Source of the DNA: Plecoglossus altivelis
Lineage: Eukaryota; Chordata; Actinopteri; Osmeriformes; Plecoglossidae
NCBI GenBank assembly: GCA_036571765.1
Contig: BROE01000017.1
Coordinates: 1,679,045 to 1,743,044, forward strand
Reading direction: 5' to 3'
Length of the DNA stretch: 64,000 nucleotides
The position numbers were made by a program, and so were the translations under genes. The notes below the pieces were generated by a model, which was not told where the DNA came from, did not search any database, and saw nothing but the letters and a program-made list of their open reading frames with translations. Numbering within the stretch: the stretch's first letter is position 1; each line of letters opens with the position of its first letter. Shown in pieces: positions 34,163 to 64,000 of the stretch.

Positions 34163-36196
34163 CTACAGAACGATCTGTCCGTACACCACATCCTGAGGAA
34201 CAGGAGAGGGTCTGGCTCTCTCTCTCCTCCTCCCAATTTTCACGTCTGCGTAGATCACTTCCTCCCCTCCTCCACCTGAGAGCAAGGACAGGGTTAGCTG
34301 TAGGACAGGGTCAAGCCTAGGACTGGGTTGGGTCAGGGACAGGGTTAGGCCTGGGACTAGTTAGGGCTAGGTCAAGTTTAGGGCTACAACAGGGTTAGGT
34401 TTAGAACAAGGCTAGTATTTCATGACAGAGAGAGAGGACTCCAGCAGTTTACCTGACTGAACATTATGGGACGTGGCCTTGTTCAGAAAGTGTCTGATGC
34501 TCAGAAACAGAGAGAAGAGGAGGAGGGTCGCCACACTGACAGAAACCGTCACAATCAAAGTTATGTCGGCAGACTCTGATGGGACAACTGGAAGTAATTT
34601 CGCAAAAATGTTTTGGCTGCGATGATCTTTTATGGAAAAGACAAATTATAGTCAGCTTGTAAGCTTGGATTCTTAACTTCTTCCTCTGTGGTTCTCTTTT
34701 GACCGTACCTGAACAGGCAGAAAGATGAATAGTCTTCCTCTTGGTGCTGACGTCATTCTGAGCTTCACAAGTCACACTTCCAGTCAAATGACCCGTCAAG
34801 GTGATGGTGGTGTTAGGATGAGATTGGTTGGAGATTCTTATGTTGGTCAGTGATTGGTTGGCCAGACTCCAGCGGTACTCCACATGGTCTCCCTCTGAAG
34901 AGCATGTGACCTGAGTCTGTCCTCCAGACAGACGGATGAAAGACAGGACTGGCTCAGACACTGGGGCTGACACACACACACACACAAACAGAAACAGAGA
35001 AGGACAAAAACACAAAAATACAAAAGACAGGCATACACCACTCGCATGCACACAAAAACACATATAAGCACACACGCACAAGTACATAGAAATACATGGC
35101 GGATGGAGGATTTAGACAGTTGTTAAAACACAGAAGAATCCATTGACTTAAACCTTAACTAGAACACAGGAAATGGCAAATATTTCAGTAATACCTTAAC
35201 CTACCTTGGATCTCAAGTGTCATGTTCACCTTCTGAGACAACGTCCCGTTTGAACTGTAAACCTGAAGTTGGTACAAACCTCGGTCAGTTCTCACTGCTG
35301 AGTCCAGCCAGAAGGTGCCATTGGTGAAATTAGACCGATTCACATAGTCTTGACATGTGATTCGAGATGGATTTTTTTTTTTATGTTAAGATAACCATAT
35401 TTTCCCCATCTCTGATTATTTTGCTCAATTTCATATCTTTTCCATATGCATCCAAGGTCAGCTGCAGGGAGAGTGGTTCTCCTAAAGTTCCAGAACACTT
35501 CACAGCTCTTACTGCATCAGAAAGATTACAGCTTCTGGAACCTGCAAAAAAAAAAGTTCTAATGACTTTGGCCTTGACAACTAAAATTTACCTATCAGTA
35601 CTTACACCAGACATAACAGACACTTTGCCAAAACAGTTTTAACCTTAGTAACAACTAATTAAATGTCTCCCCAACCAGCAGGAAAAACAAAAGCTTGCAA
35701 CATTGTAGTCTTGCTGAACTGAATACAAGTCCTACTCTACCTATTGATCACATAAGATAAATATATTAAGTCATAATGTCATATTTTTTCTTTAAACACC
35801 AAGGATTAACTTTGATTATTTTTATCACACTATTCTTGCATAAAAACATGTAAAGTAAGTTACAATTTACTTGCTTTGCAGCCAAAGGTTTGACTACGCC
35901 TTTTAAAACCTTCATGTTTAAATACAAAGCGTGTTAAAACCCAAACTGCACTTAAAGTGATCTTAAATATTCTTTTCTCAGACCCAATACCTTGTGAAAT
36001 ATTTTGTGAAAAATGTCCCCGCTTGAAAGAGCAAGCAGGGGAGCGGATTTGAATGCTCTCATCCTCCATCTTTGGGTGTGTTACAGAATGTTCCCCAGGG
36101 TGTTCCCCCCCTCACCCTGCTGAGGTACAGCTTGCCACGCATCTTACCCTCTGTAGCTCTGAAGACCACCAGGAACACAACCGGAAGAAGATCCAT
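34163..36196 (-). pseudogene. CD2/SLAM-like receptor copy E, frameshifted V exon
   Basis: Exons: 36148-36196 (leader), 35205-35541 (V-like), 34709-34966 (C2), 34453-34587 (membrane span, ...VSVSVATLLLFSLFLSIRHF) and 34163-34275 (tail). The V exon is 337 bp against 333 in B, C and D: the frame shifts around an A11 run (minus strand) and reads ...GENMVILT followed by TAA. The C2 domain has lost a conserved cysteine (FIRLSGG where the others have FICLSGG). In contrast the membrane and tail exons are perfect: the tail has both tyrosine motifs, EEVIYADVKI and DVVYGQIVL, and so shows the family's likely ancestral tail. The surrounding sequence is clean and the V divergence is mostly substitutions, so a genuine pseudogene is favoured, though a homopolymer error could add to the shift. 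A spliced product skipping the V exon would stay in phase only if joined leader to C2. Confidence 0.68.
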
Positions 36197-36599
36197 TTGT
36201 TCTGCCTGAACCTGAAGATTCCTCATGGAACATCAGCCGCCCAGAAGATCGTTCTGGCTTACGATGAGTTTGGTAACGTGGGTGATGGTTTCTAATGGGT
36301 GGGTCCTTACTGATGTGAGACTCATTGGAGTGAACACACACGGACATACACACACATCAGCCTCATTGTGAACTTCAAGAAGTCTTCAAGAGATGGCCAG
36401 TGCCGAAGGACTCCGAAAGCCTTTGTTTGTTTTGTACGACATCCGATACTTTTCCTGCATCTTCATCCTCTGGTGTTAGTCTGGGAGAGTAACATCTTCT
36501 GATTGTAACGGGTTGCAGGATGGTGCAATAATGACAAATCAAACATTTACACAGATTTTCTTGTGATGTCCTATTTCTGAATATACCTCAAAAAGCACT

Positions 36600-36681
36600 G
36601 TTGCTCGTAGATCTAGAAGCTATTTCTTGAGTGCTGCTTCTGTGTGGCAGAGTACAAGACGAAACGTCTTCGATATTTATA
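36600..36681 (-). promoter_or_regulatory. TATA box and diverged first exon of copy E
   Basis: The minus strand reads CTATAAATATCG (TATAAATA at 36674-36681), followed by a diverged version of the conserved leader (CAGAAGCAGCACTCAAGAAATAGCTTC). A possible donor GAG|GTATATTC replaces GTGAGT. The leader position relative to TATA matches A, C and D. Confidence 0.4.
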
Positions 36682-36699
36682 GACGTGGGTGGGACGTAG

Positions 36700-38240
36700 T
36701 CGGTCATTTGTTTACCAAGTGTTCACAATCTGTTGAAAAAACAGATTGTGTTAAAGTGTTTGTGTGTGCTTTTCTGTATCACATGAATCGTTTTAATTTC
36801 CATATATCTCTTTCACCGATTTGACTGCACTCATGCCTGACAGATGTGACATTTGGTGAGCTATTCGGAGGTCTTGTGAGAGGAAGCTGTATCAGTTGCA
36901 TATACTGCTGCTCTTGCATAAGATGGAGACTGCAGCAATGTCATCTACGAAAAATGAACCAGACTCTTGATGTGTTTCAAACACCTGTTGAAAAAATATA
37001 CTATTCAAATGTTGACTTTTCAGAACTTGAGTGGTGTGCCAATAAACATGTAAAGTGAGAAGACATCACAACACAATTTTCTGATTTGTCATTGCTGTGT
37101 ATTTACAAATGAACAATAATTTCACATCAATTTCTGTGGTCATATACATTCCTGGTGTCTATTTTTTGAAGGGTGGTCAGAGACATGTTGTGGAATTCGT
37201 TCGTTGGTTCTCTACTACTTATTCCTGTTTGGGGTTGTGCTGCTTCTTGTTGCCATTGGGGGTTGAGGGTGACTGGAGCCTATCCCAGTGACTGGGGCTG
37301 GGGACTGAGGCTAGCTAGTTGCAGGATTAACGCAGAGACACAATCTAGAGTTTCTGGCTCACCTTCTACATGCATGTCTTTGGATGGAGGTAGGAAGACA
37401 GAACGCCCACAGAGAACCCACGGTAACGACATGCAGACTCCACCCAGACAGATCATGTGATGTTGGTTTTGGCCCAAGAATCAAACCCACAACTTACTGG
37501 GAGGCCTGAGCTGTAACCACGCTGCCACCACGCACCCCTACACCCATTTTTGCAATTATTATTGACATTTTTTATAAGAACTTCAACATACCTTCGAATA
37601 TAAATGTTATAAAGGGCTATTAAACCTCATATCTTTGCATGAAACCAAATGGATTTCTATTTCCGTATGTTCTCACCTTCGGATACTGAAAACCAACCGG
37701 AAGGCTATTTCTATCCCTCATCACAGACCACAGACGCTTCTTCTCTAGAAGCAGAGAGCTGCTTTATCCGTTTCCTGTCGGATATTGTGCAGATGTAGTG
37801 TTTTCTCACACCTAAGACAGACCACAAGAAACGTATATGCATACTACCTACATGTAACTCATGATTTCATGGGTGCTTAGACAGTTCAGTGTAGTCTACT
37901 AAATTCCACTGATTTTGAACACTTATACATATGTGAAAAACACGACATGAGTCTATAGACAATTTGGGAAGAATTAAACACTCTGTGAGAGTCCATGCAC
38001 ACACTGTAAGAGACCATTCCCACTTTATCTGAAGGCCTAGTTATTTCAAATTAGACGTAATTCTCATGAAAATTCCAACTGTTATTGGAGTGTGCTTCCT
38101 TTGGCAAGCACAAGCCTATGTTCTCTCTCATTTAGAATTATTTGTATTATTTTCCCACCCCTAAGAATCCCTCAATATTTGGACTACATGGACAATGCTG
38201 GTGTCGAAATGTCTCAATTGTGGTCTCGATTGTTTTGTCG
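36700..38240. other. spacer upstream of copy E, no gene recognised
   Basis: The first part (to about 36850) is still alignable to the upstream region of copy D ('gatttgac...tgacagatgtgacatttgg'). Beyond that no exon is evident. An interspersed repeat lies at 37255-37540. Confidence 0.45.
37255..37540. repeat. degenerate teleost interspersed repeat ('catgcatgtctttgga' type)
   Basis: Segments such as 'ggagcctatcccagtgac', 'catgcatgtctttggatgg', 'gcagactccacccag' and 'tgtaaccacgctgccacca' occur in the order of a very common fish interspersed repeat. I recognise it from general familiarity and cannot assign a named SINE/LINE family. It is diverged and non-coding. Confidence 0.6.
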
Positions 38241-38249
38241 TGACGTGTT

Positions 38250-38445
38250 GTCAAGTATGGTGACCCATACTCGAAATTGGTGCTCTGCATTGAACCCATC
38301 CAAGTGCACACACAGCAGTGAGTAGTGAACAACCGCACGCACACACAGTGAACATATACCCTGAGCAGTGGGCAGCTATTGCTCCAGCACCCGGGAAGCA
38401 ATTGGGGGTTCGGTGCCTTGCTCAAGGGCTTGCTTGTAATAGGAA
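38250..38445. repeat. teleost interspersed repeat ('gagcagtgggcagc' type)
   Basis: The run from 'gtgacccatactcg' and 'ggtgctctgcattgaaccc' through 'gagcagtgggcagctattg' to 'gttcggtgccttgctcaagg' matches a block found throughout teleost genomes. Family name uncertain. No coding function. Confidence 0.6.
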
Positions 38446-41400
38446 TTACTTTCAGTTGCACGGTTTAGGATGTGATAACATTTCCCTGCCAAAATGTCAA
38501 TTTTGTACAATATGGGACCTCAACACTGGCGTAACGTCTAGTAAGCCACACAGCGATATCAGCGAGCCCTTAGCATAAGCACCCTGGCCCCCACTCCTCA
38601 CTTGAGGCAACGGCCCCCGGTGGATTTAGGTGGTATTGCATTTCCGAACGAGCAGTCGGCTCCTCCAGTCGTTTTCGTTCTATTAACTCCATTCAACATA
38701 GCCAAATAATAGTCCAATAATATTAATTCAATTGCTGAACCTGGCTTTTACTGCTTGCTTTTTCATACAATAACCTTTCCTGATTTTTGCTGAGTTAGAA
38801 ACCAATCCGAAGTGGGTAAACTAGCACCCCTTTTATTTGCTTGCGTTAAGAACACGCCGCAGAACGCGCTAGAACACAGCAGGGTGGGACTGATTGTGTG
38901 CAGATAGAGAACACTGCATATGGATCATGGGTAAGTTAAAACATTGGCCGTTCTTCATAGAATCCGTCTCCGAGCAGGTGTGCTGCAGTCATGGGGAACT
39001 CACTTTGAGCCCCTGGAGTCAGCATCAGAACCACCCTCACTACGACCAGAATGTGGCCCGACTCTGCTGATTGGGCAGAATGAGTGGCAGGTTTAGCTAC
39101 AGTCACACAAACTTAATCATGCCTGCGTGACCGGTGACTCGGAAAGAGTTAACAGGTCAAAGAAAAGTCACGTGTGGCGCACCCTGGTGAAAAAAACCCT
39201 CACTTCACACCCTTGCAGAGAAGACAACACACACCACCTCGTACAACAGCGATATCCACATCCTGTTCATCTTTCGGAACTCCACACTGGTGTTGAGAAC
39301 TTGAGAACTAACCCTAACTGTGTTGTTTTGGAGAGGTTATTTATTTATTTTAAAAGGACAAGATCACGATGAACCTTTTCTGTAGGAGGTAGAGAGAGTC
39401 GCTCGGACGATGCCCGGAGTCGAGCAGAGTCTTCTGGAACACTTCACCAACAAACAGGAGACGCTCTGGCATCAAGCAGTGAGACCGATGTCCTCTGGCA
39501 ATATTTGTGTGAGCGTGTATCAGGATATAGAAGGCCTAGAGAGGGCGTGAGTCACACACAGACCAACACACTCTCGACATATTGTGGTAATAGACAGACA
39601 TCTTTACAAACATGCACACGTGACAAAGAAAAGCACAGACGAGCACAATACCGCTGTTCTTATGTCTTTGATGTCGTAAACTTTTATTTACAGGACCACA
39701 CCCACAACAGTTTTACAGAACAACTGCAAATTACTGCTTCAGATCATCTTTACAAAATAAAGGTTAAAAACACACACACATCAACTTCAGCACATTACAA
39801 ACTTGCATGCCTCTACTAATACAAATCCACACACAGGTACACTCCAGTCAGCAGACTGGTGTCTACGTTCTGCTCTCAGAACCAGGACCAGGACCAGGCT
39901 GTACAAACTGATATAAAGACTGGTGGGTATAATGACTAACCTAGCCTATTCTGACGTAAAGTCATTAGAGTAACCTGCACTTTGAAGACTAACCTTGACT
40001 CTGTAGACTCGAGTAAGGATAGTCAGGCCACCGTGGACTAAATAGACTAGCTATAAAGACTGGCGAGGCTTAAAACATTACCCGGACTATGCAGACTAAC
40101 CTTGGTCTATAAAGAATCAACTGTATAGACTAATCTAGATTGATCTAGGGGTGTAAACTAGCCTGGACTAGACTAAAGGAATATAGACTACACTGGACCA
40201 TATGACCAACCTAGACTAGCCTAGTGGTAGACTTTATAGACCAGGGGTGTTGAGTATATAGTCTAACAAATATAACCAACCTTGACTAGCCTGTGGTGTA
40301 TAGACTATTTATAAACAAACTGAAACTGGCCCGAGGGTATAGACCTGGATAGATATTGACTGATCTAGACTAACCTTGAGCTATAGACTATATAGATTAG
40401 CCTATGAGTATATACCATGTAGCCTGTCTTAGAGTAGACTAGGTGTAGAGATTATGGAAGCTAACCTAGACTAACCTAGAAGCAGCCTGGCGCTAGAGCA
40501 GAATGTAATGTCCTGGGTGTGTTTCAGCACCCCAGATGTGTCCTGGTTCAGGAAATACCATCCTCAAATTCTCAGAAGACTAGTTTAACTGTACAGTACA
40601 AAAGTTGTGGTATTCCTCGCTCCAATGCTGACAGCAGCAATAGGAACTAGCAATACTGTAACAATATTATCAGTGCCCTAAACTGGCAGTGTTTCACAAC
40701 ATAGTCGTTCTGTAAAGCATCTATGTCAGTCAGAGGGTAAACATATAAGTATATATATATATATATATATTGTATTTACTAAAGAACATTATAAAGCTTA
40801 TGACAATAACCTCCATTTACCACTTTGTACATTCGCTTGACCATAGAAAGAACAGTGTTTCAAATTGCTGGGACAGTACATCTGAAATGTCTTGGGACAT
40901 CCGATTTCAGCTATTTAAACATAAACGTGTAAATAATCCGTTTTCATTTTTGTACATTGTCATGCAATACATGTGCGTGTTATAATACTCCAGAAAGAGG
41001 GTTAGGAAGAGATCGATAAACACCTAGAACAGAAGCAGCCAACACGAATGAATAGAATCAGAACACAGAAAATCAACTGTCGCTTTTTCAAAAACCCACA
41101 TCTCTGCGGCCACGGCACAGCAGGCAGTCAAACACAGCAAGCAGCTTATTGCAGGGAATCGTAGAGGGGCCAGGGGGTTACGCAATTCGAGGGGGTGTCT
41201 GGTGGTGTTGGGGGGTGGGGAGGAGGGGGCGGGGTGTTGTCAGCCATACCTGTAACCCGTGTCAGAGTTTTAGCGAAGACCGCGAACCATGACTCATAGC
41301 TCCCAGGGCATTTGAACGCTTAAGGGCAGGGAAATACTGAAGTCGTTTTCTTCCTTTTCATTTGAATCACGGTGTCTCGTACGGAGGCCCTGAAGGGTGA

Positions 41401-42545
41401 AACTGTCAAGCGGAGGGTTCGGTCAGTGTTGGGGTGCAGCTGCGTCATCTTGCCTCAGAGACCTGAAGTGACAGTGCAGCAAAACAGACAGGAGGACCAC
41501 AGACCTTGACCCCTGACAAAGTCTGGTTGAACCTCCAAGGCTAACAGGGATTGACCTCCAGACTCCTCTAGAGGGCTGTAATTGAACACGCGCACACACA
41601 TACACCACTTGAGAAACAATTCATTCAAAGTAAATATATTTGTGGCTCTAACATCTTTAGTCAATACAACTTACCAACATATATCATTATTATTGTGTCA
41701 TCGTGTGTCTGTGGATCGGAGTGCGAGTGTGTGCATTAGTGTGTGTCAGTAATTAACAGGTGTTGTAGCAGAAAGGAAAAGTTGTGCGCTAAGGAAACAA
41801 GAACAGGCCTACGAGGGTACAAATTTGAAACTAATAGTAAATGAGCGTCTTTTTCTGCAAAACAGACATATGTCTACCTAAAGGTCAAAGGAGCAAGTGA
41901 AAATATGGAAGTTGGAACCAGAACATGTAGGTGTCTACCTCCTTGGAACACAGAGTGACTGGCCTGTGGGATAGATTATATAGTCATACAGTACGTGATT
42001 AAATTAGATGACGGGGCGATGATTAATTATTGGTCGATGACCCAGACGGAGAGGATGGCTAGATGATGTCGAGATGAGAAGCAGAGGGCTGGTGGTTGGT
42101 CCTGCCACTGGGAGGCGGGTCCTTCTGTGTTCCCTCCCACTCAGCCAACTGGTCATCGTTGCTGTCAATCACAGAGACTGTCGCTCAATATCCCTCCAAC
42201 TCCGGAGCTCAACTAAGGACAGGAGAGGAGAGGAGGGGAGAGGGGCAGGGAGAAGGGGAAAGAAGAGGAGAGGGAGATGAAGGAACAGAGGGGACGAGGG
42301 GTGGAGACAGACACACAAGATTAAACAGCATTCCTTGGCAGGAGGCAAGCAGGAAATAGGACGGTGAAGATAGACACAAAGCAGGAAGAGGAAGGTAGAC
42401 AGGAAATAGGAAGATGAATGCAGACAGAAACCTGAAGGTAGCAAGAGAGAAGATGCAGCAAGTTTACTTTTCTGCCACTAGGATTCAGTGTTGAGCCATC
42501 AGTCTAGAATACTCAGACCAAAATCTTCCAGTCTCTAATTCTACT
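38446..42545. other. non-coding region 3' of camk2a, no gene recognised
   Basis: No supported exon on either strand. A 'gactaacctagactagcc' repeat lies at 39900-40470, a (TA)n run at 40748-40770, and a purine-rich tract at 42215-42300. Part could be a distal 3' UTR of camk2a if it uses a very long one, as mammalian CAMK2A does. Confidence 0.4.
39900..40470. repeat. imperfect 'actaacctagactagcc' tandem repeat
   Basis: Many loosely spaced copies of motifs such as actaacctagactagcc and gtatagactata occur. Units vary in length, so a fixed period could not be set. Similar 'agactagactaagactgag' motifs occur at 5810-5960. Confidence 0.6.
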
Positions 42546-43720
42546 ATAACACACTACTGCTCAAAGGTTTTAGAGTATCAGATTTTCAATTTGTCATGAA
42601 ATGCATTCATACTTCAAGTCCTACCAGAAACCTTAAACGGCATGAAGGTATGAAGTGAATCGCAAGAACGTAATAATAATAGTTGTCTACCAAATTCAAA
42701 ACAAAGTAATGTTTTTAAGGCAGCATTGTATAAATGTTTTCATAATTTACAGTGGTTCTGCACCAACAGAAGTAAAACAATGTATCCCAACTATGTTGTG
42801 TTACAACACCCATTTAAGAATGATTTGGTAAACGTTGGTAAACCGCAGGAGGTAGTAAGTTGCTGTGTTAATTATGAAATGAAGGTCGTTCCTGTAGGGA
42901 AATTGATAAGAAATTCAACTTGTTGGTGACTAGGCCAACAGTTTGCCACACCATCAAAAGACAAATGGCCACACACAAAAACAAAGAAAATGAGGACAGA
43001 ACGACTTCTGGCAGAACCAAGCCTGAGGAAAACAGTTTCTTGACCGTCCAACTTCAGCTTCAAGTCCAGCTCAACACTGGTGGGAGTAGGCAAGTATCCG
43101 TTTCAACCAGAGACGCCTCGGAGTGGCAGGTTGGAGTGGCGGTAAGAAAGCCAAAGAGGAAAAGGAGGCCAACAGGCACCGCCGTTGGACTCCTTCAAAC
43201 TGGAAGAAGGTCTTGTGCTCCGATGAGTCATCGGAGGGCTTCGATTCATCCTGCGAGGTTTTTGTACGGTGTCAAGGATTGAATGCATGGTTGCTTAGCG
43301 TGTGACGCCAAATGTCAAACGTAGAGGAGGAAGGACAGAGTTAGATGCACCGTGAGCCAAAAACGCTACCGCAGTATTCTGTAGTGCCATGCAATAGCCA
43401 CCGTTATCTGTCCAGTTGGTCAGGGGTTCATCTTACAGCAAGATGATGACCCAGACATACTTCCAGGCTATGTTAGAACTATCTTAGGAAAACAACATGT
43501 AGGTTTTGTTTCATGAAATGGCTGGCACAGCCTCCACACTTGAAGACGGTGCAGTCAGAGGCACTATTTGTCATATTTGCCTAAATTGACTCCACATTTT
43601 GACGGCAACCATGACGCCTAAAAGGTTTGATGTTAACATGAAATCAATCCAACGTCTGTGGGCGACACAAGACTGGAATAAAACACAACAAATAATTGAG
43701 ACCGTTTCGAGAGTCATGAT
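42546..43720 (+). mobile_element. degenerate Tc1-like transposon remnant
   Basis: The plus strand carries broken transposase pieces in order: WTPSNWKKVLCSDES at about 43183-43232 (Tc1 family pattern W..VLWSDES), then a QQDDDP..TSRLC segment around 43437-43470 (family pattern Q.DNDPKHTS), then a degraded WLAQPPHLK at about 43518-43545. A left-end-like sequence, cactactgctcaaaggtttt, lies near 42551. Frames are interrupted by stops and indels and no right inverted terminus was found, so it is an immobile fossil. It lies 3' of camk2a. Confidence 0.72.
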
Positions 43721-44297
43721 TGGACGGGCTACCTGTCTGCCTGCCTACCTACCTGCTCGCACTCTGCCTCTGCACTCAATTACTGTAGTTTTCAACCTGG
43801 TTAGACAGACGTACTCTTAACAACCGATTGAGAGGCGCAAGATTGGCAGAGAAAGAGGGCGATAACTCCAGTTCCATATTTCATAGTTTAAACTCCATAG
43901 ACTTCCCCAATGTAAACTTTTTAGCTTGAAAGTAGTACGTACAAATATTAGCCATGTTAGTGTTGGTTATGATAGTGTTGTGTCTTCTTACGTGTAAATG
44001 CACCAAAAACAATGTTACACTCTCACAAGCTCTGTCTCATGGACCAACTAGACTAGTCTGCCCGAAGTTAGTCAGGCAAAGTGTTCATGTATCTTGCAGG
44101 AGTGACTTTAAAGGGAGGGGATGGGATGTTAAGGGTTTGAATTGTTCGGAATGGAAGTTTAACTAGCTAGCTTCGCAAAACTTGCCTACACCAGCATTAA
44201 ACCTCATTAGTCTCACTGATCTCACTGGTTTGTAAGCGAACTGGAAGTACAACAAATGAGTGGGACCTTGCCAGGAATCACTTTTCTAACGTCATAT

Positions 44298-44303
44298 TTT
44301 ATT
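44298..44303 (-). terminator. camk2a: candidate proximal polyadenylation signal of camk2a
   Basis: AATAAA on the minus strand, about 230 bases past the stop codon. It is the nearest clear hexamer. Mammalian CAMK2A uses far longer 3' UTRs, so more distal sites are likely too. Confidence 0.35.
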
Positions 44304-44534
44304 TCCATTGTAGAAAGAGTGCACGTGTGTTTGGGTGTTATGTCTGAAAATGATGGCTACTTTAACCATTAAAAGAAATATGTCTGCCCAAAAAAACAAG
44401 AATTGCATGGGTTTTTTCAAATGATCTAAATCCTTTACAGGTGCTGAGTAAAACACCACATCAGTCAACCGTCACTGACACACACACACCCGTCCAAAGA
44501 CCACCACCCCCCTCGCAGTTGACCCTACACAGTC

Positions 44535-64000
<19,466 letters not shown>

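Larger units (their letters stand above)
16200..36700 (-). repeat. five-copy tandem segmental duplication carrying receptor genes A to E
   Basis: A unit of roughly 4.4 kb recurs five times. The start codons lie at 19029, 23396, 27261, 31831 and 36196, giving spacings of 4367, 3865, 4570 and 4365. The spacer is duplicated with the gene: the stretches beginning 'gatgaccacttgggcctag' (19972, 23803, 28281, 32900) and 'tatggtttcagctag' (20540, 24370, 33472) recur in order. The short B-C spacing is explained by a deletion upstream of B near 23785. Outer copies A and E are the most diverged, as usual at array edges. Confidence 0.9.

Overview
The window is teleost fish genomic DNA. It has compact vertebrate genes with GT-AG introns, very dense CA/TG, GA and TATG microsatellites and minisatellites, a Tc1-like and a hAT-like transposon remnant, and widespread fish interspersed repeats. 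The species cannot be fixed from the sequence. No prokaryotic, viral, CRISPR, rRNA or tRNA feature was seen.

Layout. (1) 1-11.9 kb: no gene recognised; minisatellites, a diverged local duplication (4.34-4.50 and 5.92-6.08 kb) and an AT-rich stretch (9.74-11.5 kb). (2) 11.9-15.6 kb, minus strand: a CD2-family-like receptor with two Ig domains, one membrane span and a tail with a YxxM motif. (3) 16.9-36.7 kb, minus strand: five tandem copies (here A to E, left to right) of a second CD2/SLAM-like receptor, spaced about 3.9-4.6 kb. Each copy has the same five coding exons: signal peptide, V-like domain without the canonical Ig disulfide, four-cysteine C2 domain, membrane span and a short tail exon. 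The ancestral tail carries two ITIM-like tyrosine motifs. A is intact but has lost the second tyrosine. B has a stop codon exactly at the first motif tyrosine and lacks the promoter-proximal exon. C and D run through poorly polished sequence. E has a frameshifted V exon. (4) 36.7-44.3 kb: dispersed repeats, a minisatellite and a Tc1-like remnant. (5) 44.5-64.0 kb, minus strand: camk2a (CaMKII alpha) from residue 54 to the stop, 15 constitutive exons plus the alternative alpha-B nuclear-localisation exon. The 5' exons lie beyond the right edge.

The receptor cluster looks like a rapidly evolving family of leukocyte-type adhesion/signalling receptors: near-identical C2 and leader exons, a divergent central V-domain segment, mosaic exon relationships and differing tail motifs. 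camk2a is a slowly evolving neuronal kinase with exon phases and protein length matching mammalian alpha. Two stretches (about 24.66-25.60 and 28.74-30.53 kb) carry scattered small insertions relative to sister copies, as expected of uncorrected long-read gap filling. A 332-base run of N interrupts a 49-bp minisatellite in a camk2a intron. All gene models come from reading splice sites and frames by eye; none has transcript support.
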